Notes: generated by a model not told the origin, from the letters alone. A stretch of 64,000 bases of DNA from Aurantimonas manganoxydans SI85-9A1 (GCF_000153465.1 NZ_CH672387.1:1744046-1808045); one strand, 5' to 3'. Shown: positions 27,229-37,190, numbered from the stretch's first letter. Numbers and translations: made by a program.

Positions 27229-28064
27229 TGGCGATCGAGTCGCCGTTTCCTCCCTTCGATCCGGGCAAGCCGGACGCCGAGGACGACAAGGTTCGCCGGC
27301 GCATCCCGTTCCGGCATATCGTGCCCAACCTCATCACCATCCTGGCGATCTGCGCCGGGATGACCGGCATCCGGCTGGCCTTCGAGGGACGGTTCGAACT
27401 GGCCGTCGGCATGGTGCTCGGCGCGGCGCTGCTCGACGGCATCGACGGGCGCGTGGCGCGTCTCCTCAAGGGACAGAGTCGGTTCGGCGCCGAGATGGAT
27501 TCGCTTGCCGATATCGTCAATTTCGGCGTGGCGCCCGGGCTCGTTCTCTATGCCTACATGCTGCACGATGCCGGTTCGCTCGGCTGGATCGCAGCGCTGC
27601 TCTACGCCAGCGCCAGCGCGCTGCGGCTGGCCCGCTTCAACACCATGCTCGACGACCCCAAGCGGCCGAAATGGCAGTCGGCCTTCTTTGTCGGCGTGCC
27701 GGCGCCGGCGGGGGCGGGGATGGCGATGTTCCCGATCTATCTGAGCCTGGCGGGTTTCGAATCCGGCCTGCCGGAGGTCACCGCGGTCGTTGCCTCGGTC
27801 TATCTGGTCTTCATCGGGCTTCTGATGGCCAGCCGCATTCCGACCTGGTCGGGCAAGGGCGCGGGCATCCGGGTGCGCCGTGATTACGCCATCCCGATCA
27901 TGCTGGCGGTCGTCTGCTATATCGCGGTGCTGTTGAGCTTCTTCTGGGCGACGGCGACGCTGACGGTGCTGGTCTATGGCGCGTCAATCTTCTTCTCGGT
28001 CCGCGCCTATCGCCAGCGGCAGAGCCGCGAAGCCGGACGCAGCATGTCCGGCATGTCGCTCTAG
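27228..28064 (+). CDS. pssA: CDP-diacylglycerol-serine O-phosphatidyltransferase
   Basis: Integral membrane protein of 278 residues making phosphatidylserine from CDP-diacylglycerol and serine, which Psd then uses. The CDP-alcohol phosphotransferase motif is complete: DGIDGRVARLLKG followed by GAEMDSLAD, with the spaced aspartates. About seven or eight hydrophobic helices are evident. The ATG at 27228 overlaps the psd stop; an in-frame GTG at 27207 is possible. It ends eight bases from a convergent dehydrogenase gene. Confidence 0.93.
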   Translation: MAIESPFPPFDPGKPDAEDDKVRRRIPFRHIVPNLITILAICAGMTGIRLAFEGRFELAVGMVLGAALLDGIDGRVARLLKGQSRFGAEMDSLADIVNFGVAPGLVLYAYMLHDAGSLGWIAALLYASASALRLARFNTMLDDPKRPKWQSAFFVGVPAPAGAGMAMFPIYLSLAGFESGLPEVTAVVASVYLVFIGLLMASRIPTWSGKGAGIRVRRDYAIPIMLAVVCYIAVLLSFFWATATLTVLVYGASIFFSVRAYRQRQSREAGRSMSGMSL

Positions 28065-28072
28065 GGCGACCC

Positions 28073-28813
28073 TCAGGCGGGGTCGCGGTAGTCCAGAAAG
28101 CGATCCTGCCGCACGTCGAACAGCTTGCCCGTCGCCGTGACGTCGGCGAAGGCGAGGGGCACGATCTTGGCCGCGACTTCGCGCGGGGTCGGCAGGGACT
28201 TGGCGTCCTCGCCCGGCATCGCCAATGCGCGCATGGCGGTGCGGGTAGCGCCCGGATTGACCGAGTTGACGCGCAGCGGCAGGTTCTCGGTCTCGTTGGC
28301 CCAGGACTTCACCAGCGCCTCGCAGGCGGCCTTGGTCGCCGCATAGAGCGACCAGTAGGCCTTGGCGGAATGCGCCGCGCCCGAGGACATGATGATGGCG
28401 CGCCCGGCGTCGGACTTGCGCAGCAGCGGGTCGGTGGTCCGGATCAGCCGCCAGGTGGCGTTGACGTTTACCGTCATCGTCTTGTCGAAGACCTTCGCCT
28501 CGATGTGGCCGATGGGCGCGAGAACGCCAAGGAGGCCGGCGTTGGCCACCAGCACGTCGAGCTTGCCCCAGCGCTCGTGGATCGCCCCGCCGAGACGGTC
28601 GATGCCGCCCATGTCGGTCAGGTCCAGCGGCACCAGGGTGGCCGAGCCGCCCAGCGCCTTGATCTCGTCGTCGAGTTCCTCGAGACCGCCCACCGTGCGC
28701 GCGACCGCAATCACATGCGCGCCTTCGGCGGCAAGGCCCTTGGCGATCTGGTAACCGATGCCGCGGGAGGCGCCGGTGACCAGTGCGACGCGATCTTGAA
28801 GCTGCTTTGTCAT
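28073..28813 (-). CDS. SDR family NAD(P)-dependent oxidoreductase
   Basis: Short-chain dehydrogenase of 246 residues with TGASRGIG at 13-20, NAG at 91-93, catalytic S143/S144 and Y157-x3-K161. The substrate is unknown. It lies just downstream of purF on the same strand, an arrangement common in Rhizobiales, and may be cotranscribed with it. Confidence 0.88.
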   Translation of the reverse strand: MTKQLQDRVALVTGASRGIGYQIAKGLAAEGAHVIAVARTVGGLEELDDEIKALGGSATLVPLDLTDMGGIDRLGGAIHERWGKLDVLVANAGLLGVLAPIGHIEAKVFDKTMTVNVNATWRLIRTTDPLLRKSDAGRAIIMSSGAAHSAKAYWSLYAATKAACEALVKSWANETENLPLRVNSVNPGATRTAMRALAMPGEDAKSLPTPREVAAKIVPLAFADVTATGKLFDVRQDRFLDYRDPA

Positions 28814-28850
28814 CTGCTGTCTGCCGGTAGAATGGATATGGTCTGGGGTC

Positions 28851-30302
28851 TCAGCCGGCGCCGCCGAGCAGCGTCAGGGGACGGACGTTCTCGACGCCTT
28901 CCTGATCGGTCAGCGAGGTCGGATAGTCGCCGGTGAAACAGGCGTCGCAGAATTGCGGGGCCATCTTGTTGCGCGACGGCTCGTCGGTGGCCCGGTAGAG
29001 CCCGTCGATCGACAGGAAGGCGAGGGAGTCGACCTTGATGAAGTCGGCCATTTCCTCGACCGTCATGCGCGAGGCGAGCAGCTTGGCCTTTTCCGGCGTG
29101 TCGACGCCGTAGAAGCAGCTGGCACGCGTCGGCGGCGAGGCGATGCGCATGTGCACCTCGGTCGCGCCGGCCTCGCGGACCATCTGGACGATCTTCTGGC
29201 TGGTGGTGCCGCGCACGATCGAATCGTCGACGAGGATGACCCGCTTGCCCTCCAGCATGCGCCGGTTGGCGTTGTGCTTGAGCTTCACGCCCATGTGGCG
29301 GATCGAATCCGTCGGCTGGATGAAGGTCCGGCCGACATAGTGGTTGCGGATGATGCCGAGCTCGAAGGGCAGGTTGGATTCCTGCGCGTAGCCGATCGCC
29401 GCCGGAACGCCCGAATCGGGAACCGGCACGACGAGATCCGCCTCGGGGTGGCTCTCGCGGGCCAGCTCGCCGCCGATCTTCTTGCGGATTTCGTAGACGT
29501 TGCGGCCCTCGACGGTGGAATCGGGCCGGGCGAAATAGACATATTCGAAGATGCAGAAGCGGGCGCGCCGCGCCTGGAATGGGAAGATGCTCTCGATGCC
29601 GTCGTCGCTGATGACGACCATCTCGCCGGGCTCGATGTCGCGCACGAAATCGGCGCCGATGATGTCGAGGGCGCAGGTCTCGGAGGCCAGGATCGGCGAG
29701 CCTTCGAGATCACCGAGGACCAGCGGGCGGATGCCCAGCGGGTCGCGCACGCCGACCATCTTCTTCGACGACAGGCCGACCAGCGAGAAGGCGCCTTCGA
29801 GCCGCGTCAGCGCGTCGACGAGCTTTTCCACGAACAGCCGGGCGGCACTGGTGGCCACCAGATGCAGGATCGTCTCGGTGTCGGAGGTGGAGGAGAAGAT
29901 CGAGCCGCGGCGCTGCAATTCGCGCTGCACGGTCATCGCGTTGGTGATGTTGCCGTTGTGGGCGACGGCGAAGCCGCCGGCCGACAATTCGGCGAAGAAG
30001 GGCTGAACGTTGCGCAGGCCGCCGCCGCCGGTGGTGGCGTAGCGGGTGTGGCCGATGGCCGAGGAACCGGGCAGGCGCTCGAGAACCGCCTGCTTGGTGA
30101 AGGTATCGCCGATCAGGCCGGCGTGGCGCTCGACATGGAACTGGCTCCCGTCGAAGGAGACGATCCCGGCCGCCTCCTGGCCCCGGTGCTGCAGGGCATG
30201 CAGGCCGAGCGTGGTCAGTGCGGCCGCATCGGTCCGTTTGAAAATGCCGAAAACGCCGCACTCTTCGTGCAGCGAGTCATCGCCGAAAGGCGTGTCATCC
30301 AT
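28851..30302 (-). CDS. purF: amidophosphoribosyltransferase
   Basis: First committed enzyme of purine synthesis, 483 residues: PRPP plus glutamine gives phosphoribosylamine. A short propeptide ends before the catalytic C15 (HEE-CGVFGIF). The N-terminal glutamine amidotransferase domain contains HALQHRGQE and GHTRYATTGG. The C-terminal phosphoribosyltransferase part has VILVDDSIVRGTT. Four cysteines that ligate the iron-sulfur cluster in the Bacillus-type enzyme are present (ETCALD, ASCFYG and CDAC), so an oxygen-sensitive cluster is likely. It follows cvpA, its classic neighbour. Confidence 0.95.
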   Translation of the reverse strand: MDDTPFGDDSLHEECGVFGIFKRTDAAALTTLGLHALQHRGQEAAGIVSFDGSQFHVERHAGLIGDTFTKQAVLERLPGSSAIGHTRYATTGGGGLRNVQPFFAELSAGGFAVAHNGNITNAMTVQRELQRRGSIFSSTSDTETILHLVATSAARLFVEKLVDALTRLEGAFSLVGLSSKKMVGVRDPLGIRPLVLGDLEGSPILASETCALDIIGADFVRDIEPGEMVVISDDGIESIFPFQARRARFCIFEYVYFARPDSTVEGRNVYEIRKKIGGELARESHPEADLVVPVPDSGVPAAIGYAQESNLPFELGIIRNHYVGRTFIQPTDSIRHMGVKLKHNANRRMLEGKRVILVDDSIVRGTTSQKIVQMVREAGATEVHMRIASPPTRASCFYGVDTPEKAKLLASRMTVEEMADFIKVDSLAFLSIDGLYRATDEPSRNKMAPQFCDACFTGDYPTSLTDQEGVENVRPLTLLGGAG

Positions 30303-30424
30303 CGATTTTATCCGCCGTTTGCCGTTGTCGGTCGGCCGTCCGTTAGATGCCCCACCCTATACGCGCTTATGTCGTCGCATGCGAGGCGGTGAGCGAAGAG
30401 ATCATGCCGCGGCCGCAACGCCGG

Positions 30425-31039
30425 CTAGTTCGCCGGCTGCGCGGGGGTGTCGGTGCCTTCGATGACACCTTCGATCGAGGTCGGCTCGCCGGGCGTCGCC
30501 GTGCCCTCGGGAACGCCATCCGCATCCTGCGGTCCGCGGATGCTGTCGAGGATGACCTCTTCCGGGTTGTCGGGCAGGGCGGCCACGAGCTGCTGGCCGA
30601 GGTTGTCGAGGAAGGGCTTGGAGCGCGCGCCGGCGATCCAGTCCGGCTGGTTCTCGGGAGCAAGCCAGTTGAAAAACAGCATCGCCACGACGACGAGGAG
30701 CAGGCCGCGCACGGCGCCGAAGATGAAGCCGAGCGTGCGGTCGAGCGCACCGATGCGGCTGTCGATGATGAAGTCGGCGATGCGCAGGGTGATGAAGGAG
30801 ACGATGATCAGGACGACGAGGAAGATCGCCGCCGCGGCCGCCACCATGGCGACGGTGTCGGAGGCGATATACTCGGCCGCATAGGGGGTCAGCGGCTTGT
30901 AGAAGAAGAAGGCCGCGGCCGCCGCGACAAGCCATGAGACGACCGACAGGATCTCCCGCGAGAAGCCGCGGACCATGGCGAGCAGCGCCGAGACCAGCAT
31001 GATCGCGAAGAGAATCGCATCGAGAAGCGTGACGGTCAT
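30425..31039 (-). CDS. cvpA: CvpA family membrane protein
   Basis: Inner-membrane protein of about 204 residues with four predicted helices in the first 140 residues (LLDAILFAIMLVSALLAMVRGF and later segments) and an acidic, Pro/Thr-rich cytosolic tail. CvpA is named from colicin V production and is linked to purine gene expression and envelope stress; its mechanism is unknown. The ATG at 31039 gives the normal family N-terminus; longer starts at 31060 (ATG) or 31111 (GTG) exist. It lies between radA and purF on the same strand. Confidence 0.82.
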   Translation of the reverse strand: MTVTLLDAILFAIMLVSALLAMVRGFSREILSVVSWLVAAAAAFFFYKPLTPYAAEYIASDTVAMVAAAAAIFLVVLIIVSFITLRIADFIIDSRIGALDRTLGFIFGAVRGLLLVVVAMLFFNWLAPENQPDWIAGARSKPFLDNLGQQLVAALPDNPEEVILDSIRGPQDADGVPEGTATPGEPTSIEGVIEGTDTPAQPAN

Positions 31040-31159
31040 GAAGGATGGCCCCGTAGGCATATGGATCGTGCGGGCGGGCGCGGGATCGTTCGGGCTGCCC
31101 CGCTCGCCCACGCTGTAGCGCTTTTCATGACAGTTTTACACTAGGGACTTGCCGGAAAA

Positions 31160-32548
31160 TCAAGCCTCGCTCCCATTGCTGCCCGCCGCGACCCGCGCGA
31201 CGAGATCGGGCAGGGCCTCGATTTCATTGGCGACCATGTCGCGGGTGCGCGGCAGGTCGGGGCTGCCCGATGGCAGGACGGCCTGCCGGAATCCCAGCTT
31301 TTCCGCCTCCTTCAGCCGCTGCGCCGCCTGGCCGACCGGGCGCACCGAGCCGGACAGGCTGATCTCGCCGAAATAGACGCAATCGGCGGGCAGGGGCGCG
31401 CCGCTGAGCGAGGAGACCAGCGCCGCGGCGACGGCCAGATCGGCTGCCGGCTCCGAAATGCGGAAACCGCCGGCGACGTTGAGATAGACGTCGTGCTGGC
31501 CGAGCCGCACGCCGCAATGGGCCTCCAGCACCGCCAGTACCATGGCCAGCCGCGGCTGGTCCCAGCCGAGGACGGCACGACGCGGCGTGCCGAGGGCAGA
31601 CGGCGCGACGAGGGCCTGGATCTCCACCAGCACCGGCCGGGTGCCCTCCATGCCCGCGAAGACCGCGGCGCCGGCGGCCTTCTCGTTGCGCTCGCCCAGG
31701 AACAGCTCGGACGGGTTCTGCACCTCGCGCAGGCCGAGATCGCCCATCTCGAAGACGCCGATCTCGTCGGTCGGACCGAAGCGGTTCTTGACGGTGCGCA
31801 GAATGCGGTAGTGATGGCCGCCTTCGCCTTCGAAATACAGGACGGCATCGACCATGTGCTCGACCACCCGCGGGCCGGCGATCTGGCCTTCCTTGGTGAC
31901 GTGGCCGACGAGGATGACGGCGGCGCCGCTGGCCTTGGCGAAGCGGATCATCGCCTGCACGCCGACCCGCACCTGGGTCACCGTGCCCGGCGCCGATTCG
32001 GCGAGGTCGCTCCACAGGGTCTGGATCGAATCGATGATGACGAGGTCGGGACGTCGCGCCTCGGCAAGGGTCGCTAGGATGTCCTCGACATTTGTCTCGG
32101 CCATCAGTTGAACGTCGGTATCGGCCGCGTTGAGCCGCTGGGCGCGCAGCCGCACCTGCGCCACCGCTTCCTCGCCCGAGACATAGACGACGCTGTGACC
32201 GCGCCGCGACAGGGCGGCCGCGGTCTGCATCAGGAGCGTCGACTTGCCGATGCCCGGATCGCCGCCGATCAGGAGGGCCGAGCCGCGCACGATGCCGCCG
32301 CCGGTCGCCCGGTCGAGCTCGTCGATGCCGGAGACGATGCGCGGCGCCTCTTCGAGCTCGCCCGATAACGGCAGCAGCGCCGAGGGCGTGCCCTTCCGGC
32401 GACCGCGCTGGGGCCCGCCGCCGATGCCGCCGGAGGCGTTCTCCTCAACGACGGTGTTCCATTCACCGCAGGATTCGCACTTGCCCTGCCAGCGCGTGTA
32501 GACCGCGCCGCAGCTCTGGCAGATGAAAGAAGGTTTCGCTTTGGCCAT
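31160..32548 (-). CDS. radA: DNA repair protein RadA (Sms)
   Basis: Protein of 462 residues acting in branch migration during recombinational repair. Domains in order are a zinc finger CQSCGAVYTRWQGKCESC (10-27), a RecA-like ATPase with Walker A GGDPGIGKST near 94-103, the RadA-specific KNRFG motif near 245-260, and a Lon-protease-like C-terminal domain. Full length and intact. Confidence 0.95.
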   Translation of the reverse strand: MAKAKPSFICQSCGAVYTRWQGKCESCGEWNTVVEENASGGIGGGPQRGRRKGTPSALLPLSGELEEAPRIVSGIDELDRATGGGIVRGSALLIGGDPGIGKSTLLMQTAAALSRRGHSVVYVSGEEAVAQVRLRAQRLNAADTDVQLMAETNVEDILATLAEARRPDLVIIDSIQTLWSDLAESAPGTVTQVRVGVQAMIRFAKASGAAVILVGHVTKEGQIAGPRVVEHMVDAVLYFEGEGGHHYRILRTVKNRFGPTDEIGVFEMGDLGLREVQNPSELFLGERNEKAAGAAVFAGMEGTRPVLVEIQALVAPSALGTPRRAVLGWDQPRLAMVLAVLEAHCGVRLGQHDVYLNVAGGFRISEPAADLAVAAALVSSLSGAPLPADCVYFGEISLSGSVRPVGQAAQRLKEAEKLGFRQAVLPSGSPDLPRTRDMVANEIEALPDLVARVAAGSNGSEA

Positions 32549-32721
32549 GGGGCCTTCTTGGTTTCCAGGCGCGCGTCAGTCAAGAACAAAACAAAAACAA
32601 GCCTGCGGTCGGCCTGACATTGCGCCATGATTTCCGGACCGGCCAGCGACCGTCGGCACGGCAAGGGTTCGGCAATCTCGCGATGCGATGATCATCGCCG
32701 CAACCTGAGCGCGAGGCGACG

Positions 32722-33039
32722 ATGCTGATCATCGGTTTTTATCTCGTGGCGGTGAATATCGCCGCCTACTGGGCCTTCGTGTTCGACAAGACGAAGGCGC
32801 GGGCCGGAGTGCGGCGCACGCCGGAGAGCACGCTTCTGCGCTACGCGCTGATGGGCGGTAGCGTCGGAGCCATCGCGGCGCAACAGATCATTCGTCACAA
32901 GACGCGCAAGGAGCCGTTCCGCACGCAGCTCTGGGCGATCGCGGCCATGCAGGCGCTTCTGATCGTGGGATTCGGCATGGCGGTTTTCGTGCTGGGGGCC
33001 GATACGGTGCAGCAGTGGGTCGTGGGGCAGGTCGGCTAG
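32722..33039 (+). CDS. DUF1294 family membrane protein
   Basis: Small membrane protein of 105 residues with hydrophobic segments at both ends. The family signature AYWAFVFDKTKAR (about 15-27) and the RKEPFR stretch (71-76) are present. Its function is unknown. It is the only plus-strand gene in an otherwise minus-strand run, and its stop codon overlaps the alanine racemase stop from the other strand. Confidence 0.78.
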   Translation: MLIIGFYLVAVNIAAYWAFVFDKTKARAGVRRTPESTLLRYALMGGSVGAIAAQQIIRHKTRKEPFRTQLWAIAAMQALLIVGFGMAVFVLGADTVQQWVVGQVG

Positions 33040-34190
33040 ACCCAGCGGCGCTCGACCCTCGGGCCGAGGCCGGTTAGCAATTCATAGGCGATCGTGCCGG
33101 CCGCATTTGCTACCGCGTCGATCGACATGTTCGGGCCGAAGAACTCGGCCCGGTCGCCGGGCACGAGCGCGTTGTCCGGGACATCCGTGACATCGAGAAG
33201 CGTCAGATCCATCGAGACCCGTCCGAGCACGGGAACGCGCTGCCCGGCGACGACGGCCTGCGGTCCGGGACGCACGTCGCGCACGGCCACCCCGGCTCCC
33301 GAGGCGGCGCGGTGATAGCCATCGGCATAGCCGAGGCCGACCGTCGCGATCCGCGTGTCGCGTGTGAGCGGCGCGGCGGCGCCATAGCCGGCGGCCTCGC
33401 CGGCATTGGCGGTGCGGATCTGCAGGATGGCCGCGGTGAGGCGCGCAACCGGCCGCAGGACGCCGCGTGAAGCCGGCCCCGCCTCGCCGCCATAAAGGGC
33501 GATGCCGGGGCGGGTGAGGTCGAAGCCGAACTCGCTGCCGAGGAACACTGCGGCGGAATTGGCCAGCGATCGCGGCACGCCGGGAAACAGCGCGGCCAGT
33601 TCCAGAAACCGGGCCTGCTGCCGCGCGCTCTGGTCCGTGGGTTCGTCGGCCGAGGCGAGGTGGCTCATCACCAGGGCCAGATCGAGTTCACCGGATGCGG
33701 CGAGGTCAGCTGCGGCTTCGGCATCGGCGCGATCGAGGCCGAGCCGATGCATGCCGGTTTCGAGCTGGATCGCCGCCGGGGCGCGCCGTCCGGCGGCCTT
33801 CAGCCCGTTACACCACACGGCGATGTCGCCGGGCGTCGAGAGGACCGGGATAAGACCGGCGTCGAGATGCAGGGAAACGCTGTCTGGCTCGAGCCCTTGC
33901 AGGACGAAGATGCGCGCCGGCGCGGTGCCGTCATCGGGATGCGTCAGGGCATCGAGCGCGGCCCGTACGATCCGGCCTTCCTCGGCCCAGGCGACGAAGA
34001 AATCGCGGCAGCCCGCGGCGTGGAGCGTGCGGGCGGTCTCGGCCGCGCCGAGGCCATAGCCGTCGGCCTTGACCGCGGCGCCGGTGCGCGCGCCGGGATT
34101 GCGTGCGGCCAGCAGGGCCCAGTTGGCGGCCAGCGCGGCGCGGTCGATTTCGACCACGGGCATGCGCTCGGAATGGTGCGGAGCAGTCAC
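33036..34190 (-). CDS. alr: alanine racemase
   Basis: PLP enzyme of 384 residues making D-alanine for peptidoglycan. The cofactor lysine is K41 in AAVKADGYGLG, and the catalytic tyrosine lies in GYADGYHRAASG. The ornithine-decarboxylase-like TIM barrel is followed by the C-terminal beta domain (GRVSMDLTLLDV). The GTG at 34190 is preferred for length; ATG at 34163 would also keep the whole fold. It follows dnaB closely on the same strand. Confidence 0.9.
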   Translation of the reverse strand: MTAPHHSERMPVVEIDRAALAANWALLAARNPGARTGAAVKADGYGLGAAETARTLHAAGCRDFFVAWAEEGRIVRAALDALTHPDDGTAPARIFVLQGLEPDSVSLHLDAGLIPVLSTPGDIAVWCNGLKAAGRRAPAAIQLETGMHRLGLDRADAEAAADLAASGELDLALVMSHLASADEPTDQSARQQARFLELAALFPGVPRSLANSAAVFLGSEFGFDLTRPGIALYGGEAGPASRGVLRPVARLTAAILQIRTANAGEAAGYGAAAPLTRDTRIATVGLGYADGYHRAASGAGVAVRDVRPGPQAVVAGQRVPVLGRVSMDLTLLDVTDVPDNALVPGDRAEFFGPNMSIDAVANAAGTIAYELLTGLGPRVERRWV

Positions 34191-34201
34191 GGCCGCACCG
34201 G

Positions 34202-35689
34202 CTATTCGAACCGTTCCGGCAGATAGCTGTCGTCGGCGAGATCGGTGAAGCGGGTGTATTCGGCCTGGAAGGCGAGGGGCACCGTCGCGGTCGGGCCGTG
34301 ACGCTGCTTGGCGATGATCACCTCGGCCTTGCCGCGGGTCTCGTTCAGCGCCTGCTCCCATTTCAGATGGTCGTCCGTGCCGGGCTTGGGCTCGCGGTTG
34401 GCCAGGTAATATTCCTCGCGATACACGAACATCACCACGTCGGCGTCCTGCTCGATCGAGCCAGACTCACGCAGATCGGCGAGCTGCGGTCGCTTGTCGT
34501 CGCGGTTTTCCACCTGACGCGAGAGCTGCGACAGGGCGATGATCGGGACGGCCAGCTCCTTCGCGAGCGCCTTCAGGCCGGTGGTGATCTCGGTGATCTC
34601 CTGCACGCGGTTGCCCTGGGTGCGGCTCGAGCCCTGCATCAGCTGGACGTAGTCGATGACCATGACATCGAGGCCGCGCTGGCGCTTCAGCCGCCTCGCC
34701 CGCGCCGAGAGCTGGGCGATCGAGATACCACCAGTCTGGTCGATATAGAGCGGGATCCGCTGCATCGTCTCGGAGCAGCCGACGAGCTTGACCAGTTCCT
34801 GATCGTTGATGTTGCCGCGCCGGATCTTCGAGGAGGAGATCTCGGTCTGCTCGGAGATGATGCGGGTGGCGAGCTGCTCGGCCGACATTTCCAGGCTGAA
34901 GAAGCCGACGACGCCGCCGTTCTTTGCCTTGAAGGAGCCGTCCGCCTGCTCGGCGGGTTCGTAGGCGGCGGCGATGTTGAAGGCGATGTTGGTGGCGAGC
35001 GACGTCTTGCCCATGGCTGGTCGCCCGGCAAGGATGATCAGATCCGAGGCCTGAAGGCCGCCCATGCTGCGGTCGAGCGCGCTGATTCCGGACGAGACGC
35101 CTGACAGGCCGCCGTCGCGATCCTTGGCGGCGGTCGCCATCTCGACGGCAAGCGTCACGGCTTCGGTGAAGGACTGGAAACCGCCATCGTAGCGGCCGGT
35201 CTCGGCCAGTTCGAACAGCCGGCGCTCGGCGTCCTCGATCTGCGCCTTGGGCTCCATGTCCAGCGGCGCGTCGAAGGCGATGTTGACGACATCCTCGCCG
35301 ATGCGGATCAGCGAACGCCGGATAGCGAGGTCGTAGATCGCCCGGCCGTAGTCGGAGGCGTTGATGATCGTCGTCGCCTCGGCAGCCAGACGGGCGAGAT
35401 ACTGCGCCACGGTCAGGTCGCCGACCTTGTCGCCGGCGGCCAGGAACGTCTTGATCGTCACCGGATTGGCGATCTTGCCCATCCGGATCATCTCGGAGGT
35501 CTTGGCGAAGATCTCCCGGTGCAGGGGCTCGAAGAAATGGTCGGGCTTCAGGAAGTCGTGGACGACGTAATAGGCATCGTTGTTGACCAGCATGGCCCCC
35601 AGCAGCGCCTGCTCGGCCTCGATGTTGCTCGGAGCCTCGCGATAGAGCGCCGCCGCGTCGTCGTCCATCTTGCGCGCTGCATCCGCCAT
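34202..35689 (-). CDS. dnaB: replicative DNA helicase
   Basis: Hexameric fork helicase of 495 residues. The N-terminal DnaG-interacting helical domain (SNIEAEQALLGAML) covers about 20-120. It is joined by a linker to the RecA-like motor with Walker A GRPAMGKTS, the FFSLEMSAEQLA motif and Walker B VMVIDYVQLM. Downstream alr is close, and the two are probably in one transcript. Confidence 0.96.
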   Translation of the reverse strand: MADAARKMDDDAAALYREAPSNIEAEQALLGAMLVNNDAYYVVHDFLKPDHFFEPLHREIFAKTSEMIRMGKIANPVTIKTFLAAGDKVGDLTVAQYLARLAAEATTIINASDYGRAIYDLAIRRSLIRIGEDVVNIAFDAPLDMEPKAQIEDAERRLFELAETGRYDGGFQSFTEAVTLAVEMATAAKDRDGGLSGVSSGISALDRSMGGLQASDLIILAGRPAMGKTSLATNIAFNIAAAYEPAEQADGSFKAKNGGVVGFFSLEMSAEQLATRIISEQTEISSSKIRRGNINDQELVKLVGCSETMQRIPLYIDQTGGISIAQLSARARRLKRQRGLDVMVIDYVQLMQGSSRTQGNRVQEITEITTGLKALAKELAVPIIALSQLSRQVENRDDKRPQLADLRESGSIEQDADVVMFVYREEYYLANREPKPGTDDHLKWEQALNETRGKAEVIIAKQRHGPTATVPLAFQAEYTRFTDLADDSYLPERFE

Positions 35690-35900
35690 GCCGCGTCACC
35701 TCTGCCATCGCTTCAGGAAGCGTTCTGACTACACCAGAGGGCCGTCCGCTGCCAGCGATTCGCACTGCCCGCGACGTCGATCCGGCGGCGAGCGATCCGC
35801 ATCAGCGAAACCACCACGATGCGCGGCGTGACGGTGGATAAGATCGGGGATAACCGGCGCGGCTGTTGACGGGCTCCGGCTGTCTCTTCGGCGCAATCGG

Positions 35901-37190
35901 CTATTCCGCGGCCTGCCGGTCGGCGTTGGTTCGTTCGGCAGCGATCGACGGGACGGTGTCCCGCCGTTCCAGTTCGCGCAGCCTGGCTTCGGCTTCCAGC
36001 ATGTAGTCCCGGGTGATGGGCAGGGTGTCGACCTTCCTGGTCAGCTGGACCTGGAACACGACGCAATCCTGCCAGCGGAACGCGGTTTCGGAGGCGGCGA
36101 GGTAGAACTCCCACATCCGGCAGAAGCGCTCGTCATACAGCGCCTTGGCCTCGTCGCGGCGGGCGGCGAAGCGGTCGCGCCAGTGGCGGATCGTCTCGGC
36201 GTAGTGCAGCCGCAGCACCTCGACATCGCTGATGATCAGGCCGGCGCGCTCGACCGAATGGGCGATCTGCGACAGGGACGGCAGATAGCCTCCGGGGAAG
36301 ATGTACTTGTTGATGAAGGCATTGGTGTTGGCCGGTTCGTCCCAGCGCCCGATCGTGTGCAGCAGCATCACCCCGTCCTCGTCTAGGAGGCGGGCGCACT
36401 GGCGGAAATAATCGTCGTAGAAGTCGACCCCGACATGCTCGAACATGCCCACCGAGACGATGCGGTCGAACGGGCCGGCGGTGTCGCGGTAATCGGCGAT
36501 CTCGAAGTGCAGATGGTCGGAGAGCCCGGCCTCATCGGCCCGCGACCGGGCGATGCCCAGTTGCTCGTCGGACAGGGTGATGCCGGTGACGTCGGCACTC
36601 AGATGGCGTGCGAGATACAGGCCCATGCCGCCCCAGCCGCAGCCGATGTCCAGCGTCTTCAGCCCCGGCCGGTCGAAGGCCAGCTTGGCGGCGATATGGC
36701 GCTTCTTGGCGAGCTGCGCTTCGTCGAGCCCGGCGTCGGGCCGGTCGAAATAGGCGCAGGAATATTGCCGGTCGACGTCGAGGAAGAGGTCGTAGAGCTC
36801 CGACGACAGATCGTAGTGGTGCTTGACGTTCCGGCGCGCCCGCTGCGGCGTGTTGTTCTGGATGACCCGGCGATAGATCAGGCGCAGCCGGGCGATCGCC
36901 CGCATCCAAGGTTCGTTCTGGGCCTTGTTGCCGGCGTTGCGGAAGACCAGCGCCAGCATGTCGAAGATCGTGCCCTCGGTGATGTCGACGCCGCCATTCA
37001 TGTAGGCTTCGCCGAATTTCAGGCCGGGGTTGATCGCAACGCCGCGTTCGGCGGCGGCCGTGTTGAAGCGCAGATGCACCGGATCGCCGGTGCCGTCGCC
37101 CCAACGGGTCACGCCGCCGTCACTGTCGGTCACGGTGAGATCGCCGAAGACGAGAAGATGCTTCAGATACGTCGCGAGTATGCGGTTCAT
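35901..37190 (-). CDS. cfa: cyclopropane-fatty-acyl-phospholipid synthase family methyltransferase
   Basis: SAM-dependent enzyme of 429 residues that methylates unsaturated phospholipid acyl chains to cyclopropanes. An N-terminal lipid-contact domain lies at about 1-120. The catalytic fold has TLDIGCGWGGMGLYLA near 188 as the SAM-binding motif and VSVGMFEHVG as another conserved site. The C-terminal third is typical of Cfa. It stands as a separate unit between the rplI terminator and dnaB, where many relatives have no gene; late insertion there is possible. Confidence 0.87.
   Translation of the reverse strand: MNRILATYLKHLLVFGDLTVTDSDGGVTRWGDGTGDPVHLRFNTAAAERGVAINPGLKFGEAYMNGGVDITEGTIFDMLALVFRNAGNKAQNEPWMRAIARLRLIYRRVIQNNTPQRARRNVKHHYDLSSELYDLFLDVDRQYSCAYFDRPDAGLDEAQLAKKRHIAAKLAFDRPGLKTLDIGCGWGGMGLYLARHLSADVTGITLSDEQLGIARSRADEAGLSDHLHFEIADYRDTAGPFDRIVSVGMFEHVGVDFYDDYFRQCARLLDEDGVMLLHTIGRWDEPANTNAFINKYIFPGGYLPSLSQIAHSVERAGLIISDVEVLRLHYAETIRHWRDRFAARRDEAKALYDERFCRMWEFYLAASETAFRWQDCVVFQVQLTRKVDTLPITRDYMLEAEARLRELERRDTVPSIAAERTNADRQAAE

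Noticed and set aside
30303-30424. A purine riboswitch near purF
   Set aside because: The upstream side of purF (above 30302) shows no recognisable purine aptamer core or terminator/antiterminator pair, and the stretch 30303-30424 is only the short gap to cvpA.
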